Shown one piece after another: positions 33,821-42,696 of a stretch of DNA of 64,000 nt. The number at the start of each line of letters is the position of its first letter. Position 1 is the first letter of the stretch. This stretch comes from Anaerolineales bacterium (GTDB taxonomy: Bacteria > Chloroflexota > Anaerolineae > Anaerolineales > Villigracilaceae), in assembly GCA_026928255.1 (NCBI GenBank), contig JAIXKJ010000003.1:769833-833832 (forward strand), given 5' to 3'. A program made the position numbers and the translations under genes. Under the pieces are notes generated by a model, which was not told the DNA's origin, searched no databases, and was given only the letters and a program-made list of their open reading frames with translations.

Positions 33821-34618
33821 ATGACCGCACAAGTAATTACCATCACCTCCGGCAAAGGCGGCGTGGGAAAAACCACCGCAACCGCCAACCTCTCCACCGC
33901 GCTGGCGTTGGACGGCGCGCGCGTCGTCTGCATTGACGGCGACATCGGCTTGCGAAATTTAGACGTGATTATGGGGCTCGAAAATCGTGTCGTGTACGAC
34001 ATTGTGGACGTCATCGAAGGGCGTTGCAAATTAAAACAGGCGATGATCCGCGACAAGCATTTGCAAAATTTGTATCTCATCCCTGCGGCGCAAACGCGGG
34101 ATAAAAACGCCGTCTCTGCGGCGGATATGATTCGCGTCTGCGACGATTTGCGCGCCGAAGCGGATTTCGTCATCATTGATTCTCCGGCCGGCATCGAACG
34201 CGGATTTCGGAACGCCATCGCCCCCGCCGACCGCGTCCTCGTGGTTACGAATCCCGAAGTCAGCGCCGTGCGCGACGCCGACCGCGTCGTCGGCATTCTT
34301 GAAGCGGAAGAAAAAGGCGCGCCCGCTTTAATCATCAATCGCCTCAATCCCGCGTTAGTCAAAAACAGCGACATGCTTTCCGCCGAAGACGTGTTGGATT
34401 TATTGGGAATCCGTCTCATTGGCATTGTGCCCGAAGACGAAGCAGTCATCATCGGGTCGAATCGCGGCGCGCCGATTGCGTCTGAATCGAAGAGCCGCGC
34501 CGGTCAAGCCTTCCGAAATATCGCCAAACGCTTGCGCGGCGAAGACGTGCCGTTTATGGATTTGACTCCGCAAAGCGGATTGTGGAACGCCATTCAACGC
34601 TTGGCAAGGAGAAAATAA
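33821..34618 (+). CDS. minD: Septum site-determining ATPase MinD
   Basis: The 265-residue protein has the deviant Walker A S10-GKGGVGKTT19, with signature lysine K11, the switch DSPAGIERG and a C-terminal amphipathic membrane-targeting helix (GLWNAIQRLARRK). The ATG at 33821, preceded by AGGAA, is favoured over the in-frame codon at 33746, which lies in minC. It overlaps minE by 1 base (TAATG). Confidence 0.97.
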   Translation: MTAQVITITSGKGGVGKTTATANLSTALALDGARVVCIDGDIGLRNLDVIMGLENRVVYDIVDVIEGRCKLKQAMIRDKHLQNLYLIPAAQTRDKNAVSAADMIRVCDDLRAEADFVIIDSPAGIERGFRNAIAPADRVLVVTNPEVSAVRDADRVVGILEAEEKGAPALIINRLNPALVKNSDMLSAEDVLDLLGIRLIGIVPEDEAVIIGSNRGAPIASESKSRAGQAFRNIAKRLRGEDVPFMDLTPQSGLWNAIQRLARRK

Positions 34619-34887
34619 TGTTTGATTTCTTCGCACGCAAACGCAGCAGCGCGGTCAGCGCGAAAGAACGCCTGCAATTGGTTCTCGTCCATGACCGCAC
34701 CGATTTGACTCCCGCGCAGTTAGAATCGCTCAAAGACGATTTAATCAAAGCCATTTCTAAATACATTGATATTGACCCCGACGCGGTGCATATTGACTTA
34801 GACCGCGAAGGGCGCGAACAGCGCCTAGTGGCGGACATTCCCTTAAAAAGCGCCGCTCGCCGCGTTGCCGAAGATTCGGATTATTAA
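34618..34887 (+). CDS. minE: Cell division topological specificity factor MinE
   Basis: An 89-residue protein with an amphipathic N-terminus (MFDFFARKRSS), the MinD-contact helix (AKERLQLVLVHDRTDLTP) and the C-terminal dimerisation region. It stimulates MinD ATPase and produces Min oscillation. Its ATG shares one base with the minD stop; AGGAG lies 5 bases before. A full MinCDE set points to a Gram-negative-like division control. Confidence 0.95.
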   Translation: MFDFFARKRSSAVSAKERLQLVLVHDRTDLTPAQLESLKDDLIKAISKYIDIDPDAVHIDLDREGREQRLVADIPLKSAARRVAEDSDY

Positions 34888-34947
34888 GCGTTTTAGAAGC
34901 GGGCGTTTGTTAATCCGCTTGAGCGCGGTTTATTTCCGTTCTTTATT

Positions 34948-36075
34948 ATGATACGCGGGCTTTCTTGGAAAAATTTCGATTTTCTCTTAATGGGCGCGAC
35001 GACGTTGGCGTCCGCCTTTGGCGTGGTGATGATTCGCTCAGCCATCGCGGGCAACGAAGTGCTTGCGGTTTCCGCGTCGCGTCAAATTTATTTCGTCATT
35101 CTCGGCGTAGTTTTGATTTTCTTGCTCGCCGCCATAGATTACCGCTATTGGCTGGCGCTCGACCGCCCCATTCATCTCGTCATGCTCGGCTTTCTGCTCA
35201 CGCTGACCGGTTTTGGTCAGAGCGCGTTCGGCGCGCAACGTTGGTTTCAAGTCGGCGTGCTTTTTTTGCAGCCGACCGAATTTGCGAAGATTGTCGCGTT
35301 AATCGTCCTCGCCAAATATTTTGAATCCGCGCAGGACAAGCCCAAAGATTTGAAATGGGCGGCGGGCGCAATTCTGCGCGCGATTTGGATCATCGGCTTG
35401 ATTCTGCTTCAACCCAACTTAAGCAACGTCATGGTGCTTTCCGTCATTCTAGCGGTGATGTTGTGGCTGAACGGCATTCAAGTGAAGCACGTCGTTGCCG
35501 CCGCGTTGTTGGGCGCGCTGGCTGTAAGCAGCATCATCGCGCTTTCGGTTCTCGGCGTGCGGATTCCTTTCATGCAAAAGTATCAGCAAGACCGCATCGT
35601 CAACTTCGTCGTCCCCGACCCAAACGACACTTACGGAAATCGCTTCAACGTGCAGCAGGCTTTAATCGCCATCGGCTCGGGCGGAGTCTCCGGCGAAGGG
35701 TACAGTTACGGCACGCAGACTCAATTGCGCTTTCTCAAAGTCCGCCACACAGATTTTATCTTCGCCTCGCTTTCGGAAGAGTTCGGCTTCGTCGGTTCGA
35801 TTTCGGTCATTCTGTTGTTGGGCGTCATCGTCTGGCGCTGCATTCGCGCCGCGCAAAAAGCCCGCGACGTGGCAGGCTCTATGTTGGCGCTCGGCACGGC
35901 GACGTTAATCTTCTTTCAAGGCGCGGTCAACATCGGCATGAATTTGAATCTGCTGCCCGTTTCGGGCTTGCCGCTTCCCTTCGTCAGTTACGGCGGCAGC
36001 GGGTTGACGGCGCTGATGATCGCCGTCGGCTTGGTCGAATCGGTCGTTATGCGTCAAAAAGAATTAGACTTTTAA
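34948..36075 (+). CDS. rodA: SEDS glycosyltransferase RodA
   Basis: A 375-residue polytopic protein (about ten spans) of the FtsW/RodA/SpoVE family, which polymerises lipid II. It has the SEDS motifs QRWFQVG...QPTEFAK (about 92-112), the NRFNVQQALIAIGSGGVSGEGY loop and the SYGGSGLT segment near the C-terminus. Linkage to mreBCD and mrdA supports RodA over FtsW. The start ATG at 34948 has no clear Shine-Dalgarno. The gap of 60 bases from minE suggests the same transcript. Confidence 0.92.
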   Translation: MIRGLSWKNFDFLLMGATTLASAFGVVMIRSAIAGNEVLAVSASRQIYFVILGVVLIFLLAAIDYRYWLALDRPIHLVMLGFLLTLTGFGQSAFGAQRWFQVGVLFLQPTEFAKIVALIVLAKYFESAQDKPKDLKWAAGAILRAIWIIGLILLQPNLSNVMVLSVILAVMLWLNGIQVKHVVAAALLGALAVSSIIALSVLGVRIPFMQKYQQDRIVNFVVPDPNDTYGNRFNVQQALIAIGSGGVSGEGYSYGTQTQLRFLKVRHTDFIFASLSEEFGFVGSISVILLLGVIVWRCIRAAQKARDVAGSMLALGTATLIFFQGAVNIGMNLNLLPVSGLPLPFVSYGGSGLTALMIAVGLVESVVMRQKELDF

Positions 36076-36088
36076 TTAGGAGTTTCCC

Positions 36089-37564
36089 TTGTCCCTTCAA
36101 CCTGCGCGGACGCGCATCGCCCCTTCTCCGACTGGTCATATGCATCTCGGCACCGCCCGCACGGCGCTTTACTGTTATCTGCTCGCCAAACAAACGGGCG
36201 GACAATTCATCCTACGCATCGAAGACACCGACCAAAAACGCACCGTGCCCGGCGCGGAGCAAGAAATTATGGACGGCTTGCGTTGGCTGGGTTTGCAATA
36301 CGACGAAGGTCCCGACGTCGGCGGCGCGTACGGACCGTATCGTCAAACCGAGCGGCGCGAACTTTATCAACGCCGCGCGCAAACCCTCGTGGACAGCGGC
36401 CACGCCTACCCTTGCTTTTGCTCGCCCGAACGGTTAGACGAAGTCCGCAAAGAGCAGATGAAGCGCAAAGAAAATCCGCGCTACGACGGAACTTGCCGCA
36501 ACCTCGACCCCGCCGAAGCGGCGCGACGAGTCGCCGCTGGCGAAGCGCACACGATTCGTTTCAAAGTCCCGCAAGAAGGCGTTACCATCGCTCGCGATCA
36601 CCTGCGCGGCGAAATCGTTACCGAGAACAAACAACTCAACGACCAAGTCATCCTCAAAACCGACGGCTTGCCCACTTATCACCTCGCCGCCATGGTGGAC
36701 GACCACGAAATGAAAATCACGCACGTCCTGCGCGGCGCGGAATGGCTCGGCACGTTTCCGTTGCACGTCAACATCATCCGCGCCTTCGGTTGGGACGAAC
36801 CCGTTTGGATTCACCTTTCCGTTTTCCTCAAACCGAGCGGCAAGGGCAAAATGTCCAAGCGCGAGGCGGCGGAAGCGCTGAAAGACGGGCATTCGATTTT
36901 CGTCAAAGATTTGCAAGAACTCGGCTTCCTGCGCGAAGGCGTTTTGAATTGGAGCGCCTTAATGGGCTGGGGCGTCGCCGAAGACGAGGTGATGAGCATC
37001 GAACAAATGATCGAGCGTTTTTCAATTGACTCGCTGACTCCTTCGCCCGCCGCGATTAATTTCCAAAAGTTGGATCACTTCAACGCGACTCACATCCGCC
37101 TCTTGCCCGCCGACGATTTAGCCGCGCGCGTCAAGCCTTATTTCGTCCGACAAGGTTTGGTCGTGGACGACGCGAAACTGCTAAAAATTATTCCGCTCAT
37201 CCGCGAACGGCTGACGACGCTCGACGATTGCGTCGCCTTTGGCGGATTCTTCTTCCAAGACTCGGTCTCGCCGACGCGCGAAGATTTAATCGCCAAAAAT
37301 TTAGACGCGCAGCGTTCGCTGGAAATCGCTCAAAAGGCTTATCAAATTTTGGAAGCGCTGCCCGTCGTCAACCACGAAAGCGGCGAAACGCCCTTCCGCG
37401 AATATGTTGAAAGCAGCGGCTACAACGCGGGACAAGTTTTCGGCGTCCTGCGCGTCGCCGTGACCGGGCAAAAGGTCAGCCCGCCGTTGTTTGAAAGCAT
37501 GGAAATCATCGGGCGCGACGTTTATTTGCGGCGCGTCGCTCAGGCGATTGAGTTGTTGAAATAA
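36089..37564 (+). CDS. gltX: Glutamyl-tRNA synthetase
   Basis: The 491-residue class I synthetase begins at TTG with AGGAG upstream. It has the HIGH-type motif HMHLG at 17-21, KMSKR at 254-258 and a zinc-ligand cluster YPCFCSPERL followed by a later Cys (YDGTC). It charges tRNA-Glu, and possibly tRNA-Gln if the organism uses the GatCAB route, which cannot be judged here. It converges on the cyclase gene with only 2 bases between stops. Confidence 0.97.
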   Translation: MSLQPARTRIAPSPTGHMHLGTARTALYCYLLAKQTGGQFILRIEDTDQKRTVPGAEQEIMDGLRWLGLQYDEGPDVGGAYGPYRQTERRELYQRRAQTLVDSGHAYPCFCSPERLDEVRKEQMKRKENPRYDGTCRNLDPAEAARRVAAGEAHTIRFKVPQEGVTIARDHLRGEIVTENKQLNDQVILKTDGLPTYHLAAMVDDHEMKITHVLRGAEWLGTFPLHVNIIRAFGWDEPVWIHLSVFLKPSGKGKMSKREAAEALKDGHSIFVKDLQELGFLREGVLNWSALMGWGVAEDEVMSIEQMIERFSIDSLTPSPAAINFQKLDHFNATHIRLLPADDLAARVKPYFVRQGLVVDDAKLLKIIPLIRERLTTLDDCVAFGGFFFQDSVSPTREDLIAKNLDAQRSLEIAQKAYQILEALPVVNHESGETPFREYVESSGYNAGQVFGVLRVAVTGQKVSPPLFESMEIIGRDVYLRRVAQAIELLK

Positions 37565-37566
37565 AA

Positions 37567-38199
37567 TTACTCTTCTTTGCGCGGCTGATAAATAATTTGA
37601 TACGCGGACATAGTCAACCCGCTGATGTTGAATTGAAGAGGTTTGCCGCTAATTTGAGCGTCTTCCGGAATCATGTCCATCGCTTCTTTGGTAATTAAAA
37701 TTTCGCCCGATTTGCCGATGTCTTCGCCCATTTTGCAGGCGCGGTTGACCGCGTCGCCGAACATATCTTCATCGTCGAGGATGAGGATTTTTCCGTAGTC
37801 AATGCCGATGGCGGCGTAAATGTCCATGTCGTCGCCGGTCAATAAATTGGCGGCGGACAGCGCGTGTTGAATCGTAATCGCGGCGCGGACGGCGGCTGTC
37901 GGGTCGGGAAAAGCGGCGAAGCAATTATCCGCTTCAAATTTGACGACGCGCCCGCCGTATCCGTTGACAATCGGTTCGACGGTCAATTGCATGCGTCGAA
38001 TCATGGAAAGGTAATGCACAATGCCGTATTTGCGAGTCAACAACGAAAAGCCGGACATATCCAAAACTAGCGGCGCAACTTCGCAGCCGTGTCGTTGCCA
38101 AATGCGCTCTTCCATCGCCTTTCGTTTAACAGGGTCGGATTCTTGCGCGTAATTGAGCAAAATTTCATGGAGCGCGGGGTCGTTCGGTTGAATTCGCAT
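37567..38199 (-). CDS. Class III adenylate/guanylate cyclase-like protein
   Basis: Counted from the ATG at 38199 it has 210 residues and is mostly one class III cyclase homology domain. Metal-binding positions are D47 (VLDMSGFS) and D91 (KFEADNCF). The region GDAVNRACKMGED keeps N152, but the transition-state arginine position is K156, so activity and nucleotide product are uncertain. N-terminal 40 residues have no clear sensor. The longer reading from 38253 has no support; a TATAAT ends 6 nt before the chosen ATG. Divergent from the glycosyltransferase gene. Confidence 0.82.
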   Translation of the reverse strand: MRIQPNDPALHEILLNYAQESDPVKRKAMEERIWQRHGCEVAPLVLDMSGFSLLTRKYGIVHYLSMIRRMQLTVEPIVNGYGGRVVKFEADNCFAAFPDPTAAVRAAITIQHALSAANLLTGDDMDIYAAIGIDYGKILILDDEDMFGDAVNRACKMGEDIGKSGEILITKEAMDMIPEDAQISGKPLQFNISGLTMSAYQIIYQPRKEE

Positions 38200-38205
38200 A
38201 ACGCA

Positions 38206-38211
38206 ATTATA
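38206..38211 (-). promoter_or_regulatory. -10 element of the cyclase gene, leaderless type
   Basis: Minus-strand TATAAT ends 6 nt before the ATG, so the predicted transcription start is the A of the ATG. Confidence 0.5.
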
Positions 38212-38237
38212 TCGAAAAATAAACGCCTGTCCTTTGT

Positions 38238-38243
38238 TATAAT
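38238..38243 (+). promoter_or_regulatory. -10 element of the glycosyltransferase gene
   Basis: TATAAT about 80 bases before the ATG at 38323, divergent from the cyclase promoter 27 bases away. Confidence 0.4.
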
Positions 38244-38322
38244 TCGCTCTCACGTTCGATTAAACTTATAAGAATAACATTTGACATTTGCACGATCATT
38301 TCACTTCTTAAAGGCGCTTTTT

Positions 38323-41300
38323 ATGGATTCAAAACCCAACTGGTTGGATCGTCCCGTTCACCCTTCGCTTCCCGCAATCACCAATGAAATTGTCGCGTTC
38401 GCGCTGATTTTTATTATCGCCGTCGCAACGCGCTTTTATAATCTTGGCGCGCGCGTCATGAGTCACGACGAAAGTCTGCACACTTATTTTTCGTGGCTTC
38501 TCTACCGCGGACAAGGCTACGAACATACGCCGATGATGCACGGTCCTTTGCAGTTTCACCTCATCGCGCTTTCTTATTTTCTCTTCGGCGTCAGCGACTT
38601 CACCGCCCGCATTCCCGCCGTGCTTTTCAACTTGCTGACGATTGGCATGGTCTGGCATTGGCGGCGTTATCTTGGGCGCGCGGGCGCAATCATCGCGGGC
38701 GTTCTTTTAGTCGTCTCGCCGTTTATGCTCTATTACGGGCGTTACGTCCGCGAAGACAGTTATCCAATTTTTTCGGGCATTCTCATGCTTTACGTCGTCC
38801 TGCGTCATCTTGAAAGCGGCGGGACGAAATACCTTAACTTGCTGGCGCTGGCGTTATTAATTCACTTCGCCGCCAAAGAGACTTCGTTCATCTACGCCGC
38901 GCAACTGTTAATTTATCTTGCCGTTTATTTCATCGCGCAAGTCTCCCGCGCTTCGTGGAAAGGCGCGGCAGGCGATCAACGCGCCTTTATCCTTTCGCTC
39001 TGCGTTACGATTTTATTTGCGGGCGCGGCGCTTGGATACGCCCTCTACGCCCAAACCCCGCAGACGCTCAACCCCGCAGAAATCGCCGCGCCGACCAACC
39101 CCGAAGCCGCGCCGCCCGCCGCAGCGCCTCATTCCCCGCTGACGATTATTCTCGGCATCATCGCCGCGAGCGCGTTCGTCGCCACCGCCTACTTCTTAAT
39201 TCGCGGCTACACTTGGCAGCGTCTGCGCTCAAACCGCTCCTTTGAATTATTAATTGTCGTCGGCACAATCGTCCTTCCGCAACTCTCGCCGCTGCTCATT
39301 GACCTGACCAACGTAACCATTCCCACAACCGCGCCGGAGATTGCCGCGCTCGCGGGAGACACATACGCCATCATCGTCATTGCTGTTTGTCTCATCCTCG
39401 CCTTTGCCGCCGCCATCGTCGTCGGCTTAATTTGGAATCCCAAAAAATGGTGGAAGACCGCCGCCATTTTCTGGACGCCGTATATCATTTTATACACCGC
39501 GATTTTCACCAACCCCAGCGGATTTTTCACCGGCGTTATCGGCTCGCTCGGCTATTGGATCGTGCAACACGGCGTGGAACGCGGGAGTCAGCCTTGGTAT
39601 TACTACCTCGTCGTTCAAGTTCCCGTTTATGAATTTTTACCCGCGCTCGGCTTAATCCTCGCGCTGATTCTCGGCGTCCGCCGCCGCATCCGCTTGCCTC
39701 AGGCTTACGAAGAAGACATCATAGACGGCTCATTTGACGGCGACTCGGACGCAGGCTGGACGTCTGCGCCGTCCGAGAAACAACAAGAACTTTTTGCGCG
39801 TAAAATGAACTTCGTCAACGCGTTCAGCCTTTTGGTCTGGTGGAGTTTCGCCACCTTCTTCGCCTTCTCCTTCGCAGGAGAACGAATGCCTTGGTTGACC
39901 ATTCACATTACCCTTCCGCTCATTCTCATCACCGGTTGGGCGCTCGGTTCGATTGTGGAGCAAACCAATTGGGCGGCGCTCAAAGAAAAGAAAGCCGCGC
40001 TGGGCGTCGCCGTCGTGATTATCTTCATCCTCGGCGTCGCCAACGTGGTTTACGCGCTCAACACAGCGCCGTTCCCGTTTCAAGGGTCGAGTTTAGAGCA
40101 GCTGCAAGCGACGAACCGCTTCGTCCTGCCGCTAATCGTCAGCATCCTCAGCGCCGTCGCCTCCGTTTACCTCTTGCGCGATTGGTCGCTTAAGGATGTG
40201 CGTTACGTCTTCACGCTGGTCGTCTTCGCCTTTCTCGGCATCCTCACCGTCCGCGCCTCTTTCCGCGCTTCGTACCTTGCCTACGACCAAGCCACCGAAT
40301 ACCTCGTGTACGCGCACGGCGCAAGGGGCATCAAAGACGTTATCGAGCAAGCGACGGAAATTTCCAAACGCACAACGGGCGGAATGAACGTCGCCCTCGC
40401 CTACGACGCCTCCGCGCCGGACACTGGCGTTTCCTGGCCCTTCGTCTGGTACTTGCGCGATTTCACAAATCAGCAAGCCTTCGACAAGCCGACTCGCGCC
40501 TTGCGCGACTCGGTCATCGTCATCGTGGATGAGAAAAATTTCGGCAACATTGATCAGGCGCTCGGTCCCGGTTACTACCGCGAAGATTACATCCGCATGT
40601 GGTGGCCCATGCAAGATTATTTCAACCTCGTCGGCAGCCGCGACCCCAATCAACCTTTTGACGAAAATTATCCATGCACTGGATTGTTGAGCGTTTTCAA
40701 ATTAGCGAAGTCTAAAGATTATTCGCGCTTCTGCGACGGATTTACCAATCCGCAAATGCGCGCCGCGCTCTTCCAAATTTGGCTCAACCGCGATTACAGT
40801 TTATACGCGCAAATCAACGGGCGTTCGGATTTAGACATCGCAACTTGGCAGCCCGCCGACCTAATGCGGATGTACATCCGCAAGGATGTTGCGGCGCAAA
40901 TTTGGAATTACGGAGTCGCCCCGTCGGCGGGAGTTCAGCAAAGCGACCCGACCGAAGGCAAGCAAATTACGCTTTCCGCGAATTTGATTCTCGGAGCAAA
41001 CGGCGCGAACCCGCTGACGTTGAACGCGCCGCGCGCCTTAGCCTTTGCGCCCGACGGCACGCTCTACATCGCCGACTCGCTCAATCATCGCATTTTGCAC
41101 GTCAACGCGGACGGCTCGCTTTTGCAAAGTTGGGGTTCCTTCGCGGACGGAGTTAGCGTCCCGCTTGGCAACGGCACGTTCAACGAGCCGTGGGGCGTCG
41201 CCGTCGGTCCCGACGGTTCGGTGTACGTTTCAGACACATGGAACAGCCGCATCGAGAAATTTACGTCCGCCGGCGTTTTCGTCAAAGCTTGGGGGACGTT

Positions 41301-41865
41301 TGGACAAGGCGACACGCCCGACGCATTTTACGGTCCGCGCGGGTTGGCGGCGGATTCGGCGGGGCGCGTGTACGTCGCCGACACGGGAAACAAGCGCATC
41401 GTCGTCTTCGACTCAGATGGCAATTTCGTAACCGAATTTGGCGGAGCGGGTTTTGACCCAGGCTTATTCGACGAGCCGACCAGCGTCGCCGTAGATCGCA
41501 ACGGCACAGTTTATGTAACGGACACTTGGAATCAACGCGTGCAGACTTTCGCGCCCGTCGAGACGGAAGACGGCTTGACTTTCGTTCCGCAAAAGCAATG
41601 GGACGTGTTCGGCTGGTTCGGGCAGTCGCTCAACAATAAACCGTACATCGCCGTCAACAATCAGGCGCACGTTTTCATCACCGACCCCGAAGGCTATCGC
41701 GTCATCGAGTTTGACGCGGACGGGCAAGTCGTCCGCGTTTGGGGCGATTACGGCGACACCGATTCGACGTTTGGCTTAGCGTCGGGCATTGCCGTTGACC
41801 CGCAAGGAAATGTTTGGGTCGGCGATTCGGCGTTCAATCGCATTATGAGGTTTACGTTGCCGTAA
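38323..41865 (+). CDS. GT-C membrane glycosyltransferase (TIGR03663/Agl23-like) with NHL propeller
   Basis: A 1180-residue protein in two parts. Residues 1 to about 640 carry many membrane spans of a GT-C fold; the first extracytoplasmic loop has the acidic pair D49-E50 in MSHDESLHTY, the likely catalytic and metal site. It matches the TIGR03663 family (flippase-associated, Agl23-like). A soluble segment (640-870) follows, and the last 300 residues are NHL repeats (recurrent VYVADTGNKR and VYVTDTWNQR motifs), a six-bladed propeller facing outside. It likely transfers a sugar from a polyprenyl carrier to a protein or glycan; the acceptor is unknown. The ATG at 38323 is preferred over TTG at 38281. 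Confidence 0.85.
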   Translation: MDSKPNWLDRPVHPSLPAITNEIVAFALIFIIAVATRFYNLGARVMSHDESLHTYFSWLLYRGQGYEHTPMMHGPLQFHLIALSYFLFGVSDFTARIPAVLFNLLTIGMVWHWRRYLGRAGAIIAGVLLVVSPFMLYYGRYVREDSYPIFSGILMLYVVLRHLESGGTKYLNLLALALLIHFAAKETSFIYAAQLLIYLAVYFIAQVSRASWKGAAGDQRAFILSLCVTILFAGAALGYALYAQTPQTLNPAEIAAPTNPEAAPPAAAPHSPLTIILGIIAASAFVATAYFLIRGYTWQRLRSNRSFELLIVVGTIVLPQLSPLLIDLTNVTIPTTAPEIAALAGDTYAIIVIAVCLILAFAAAIVVGLIWNPKKWWKTAAIFWTPYIILYTAIFTNPSGFFTGVIGSLGYWIVQHGVERGSQPWYYYLVVQVPVYEFLPALGLILALILGVRRRIRLPQAYEEDIIDGSFDGDSDAGWTSAPSEKQQELFARKMNFVNAFSLLVWWSFATFFAFSFAGERMPWLTIHITLPLILITGWALGSIVEQTNWAALKEKKAALGVAVVIIFILGVANVVYALNTAPFPFQGSSLEQLQATNRFVLPLIVSILSAVASVYLLRDWSLKDVRYVFTLVVFAFLGILTVRASFRASYLAYDQATEYLVYAHGARGIKDVIEQATEISKRTTGGMNVALAYDASAPDTGVSWPFVWYLRDFTNQQAFDKPTRALRDSVIVIVDEKNFGNIDQALGPGYYREDYIRMWWPMQDYFNLVGSRDPNQPFDENYPCTGLLSVFKLAKSKDYSRFCDGFTNPQMRAALFQIWLNRDYSLYAQINGRSDLDIATWQPADLMRMYIRKDVAAQIWNYGVAPSAGVQQSDPTEGKQITLSANLILGANGANPLTLNAPRALAFAPDGTLYIADSLNHRILHVNADGSLLQSWGSFADGVSVPLGNGTFNEPWGVAVGPDGSVYVSDTWNSRIEKFTSAGVFVKAWGTFGQGDTPDAFYGPRGLAADSAGRVYVADTGNKRIVVFDSDGNFVTEFGGAGFDPGLFDEPTSVAVDRNGTVYVTDTWNQRVQTFAPVETEDGLTFVPQKQWDVFGWFGQSLNNKPYIAVNNQAHVFITDPEGYRVIEFDADGQVVRVWGDYGDTDSTFGLASGIAVDPQGNVWVGDSAFNRIMRFTLP

Positions 41866-41880
41866 CGCGAGCATAAATAA

Positions 41881-41912
41881 AAAAACTCCCGAATGAAATC
41901 GGGAGTTTTTTT
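41881..41912. terminator. Bidirectional terminator between the glycosyltransferase and suf operon
   Basis: AAAAACTCCCGA (41881-41892) pairs with TCGGGAGTTTTT (41899-41910) around a 6-base loop. It serves both the glycosyltransferase gene and the leftward suf operon. Confidence 0.92.
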
Positions 41913-41923
41913 ATTCGTCCGCC

Positions 41924-42277
41924 TTATGCGTCTTTTGGAACGCCGAGAAAAATCACGCCGTCGCGGATTTGAACTGGATAAGCGGGGATATCCACTACGG
42001 CGGGCATCTTCATCACCTTGCCCGTGCGGACGTCAAATTCCGCCCCGTGTCGCGGACAGACGACATTGAATCCGCGCAGTTCGCCGTCGCCCAACGGTCC
42101 GTCGTCGTGCGTGCAGGTGTCGCTGATGGCGAAGAGTTGTCCCGCGATATTAAAAATCACAATCGGGTTTTCGCCCAAATCAATAAAGAGGCGTTCTCCG
42201 TTTGGAATTTCAGACGCGGGCGTAATTTCAATAAACTCTAATTTTGATTCTTCAAACGTTGTGTAATTAAAAGTCAT
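41924..42277 (-). CDS. Rieske-type ferredoxin
   Basis: The 117-residue protein has the Rieske 2Fe-2S ligands C55-T-H57 and C74-P-R-H77 in a small beta domain; no disulfide cysteines of the respiratory type and no signal peptide are seen, so it is a soluble ferredoxin. It is the last gene of the suf operon, as in many bacteria where a Rieske ferredoxin follows sufSU. It may supply electrons for Fe-S assembly or receive a cluster; the exact step is not known. The ATG at 42277 is chosen because the fold starts soon after it and earlier codons lie in sufU. Confidence 0.9.
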   Translation of the reverse strand: MTFNYTTFEESKLEFIEITPASEIPNGERLFIDLGENPIVIFNIAGQLFAISDTCTHDDGPLGDGELRGFNVVCPRHGAEFDVRTGKVMKMPAVVDIPAYPVQIRDGVIFLGVPKDA

Positions 42278-42291
42278 TTTCTGATTCCAAA

Positions 42292-42687
42292 TTATTCCGC
42301 TAAATCGTCGCTGGCTTCGCCCAAGCCGTAAACGCCAGCTTTCAAAACTTTCAGCGAAAGCAAGGCGCACTTCAAGCGGACGGGACCCAAGTCAATTCCG
42401 AGCAAGTCTAAAATATCCTGCTTGTTGAGTTTTTTCACCTCTTCCAACGGCTTGCCGATGATGAACTCCATCAGCAAATCGGCGGAAGCCTGCGAAATGG
42501 CGCAACCGTGTCCGTCAAAACGCGCTTCGGCGACGTTGCCGTCGGCGTCCACGCGCAAATCAATTTGAATATGATCACCGCACAGCGGGTTATTGTCCGC
42601 AAAAGAAATATCGTGCGGGTCGAGTTTTCCGCGATACGACGGATTTTTATAATGCTCGATAATCACTTCTCGATAGAGATCGTCCAT
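42292..42687 (-). CDS. sufU: SufU-type Fe-S assembly/sulfur transfer protein
   Basis: SufU takes sulfur from SufS and passes it to SufBCD. The 131-residue protein has C36 with D38 (LCGD), C62 (GHGCAIS) and C107 (LKCALL), the zinc and sulfur-acceptor set. The GPVRLKC segment is the SufU form, not classical IscU. It lies 9 bases after sufS and 14 before the Rieske gene. Confidence 0.95.
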   Translation of the reverse strand: MDDLYREVIIEHYKNPSYRGKLDPHDISFADNNPLCGDHIQIDLRVDADGNVAEARFDGHGCAISQASADLLMEFIIGKPLEEVKKLNKQDILDLLGIDLGPVRLKCALLSLKVLKAGVYGLGEASDDLAE

Positions 42688-42696
42688 AGCGTCCTC

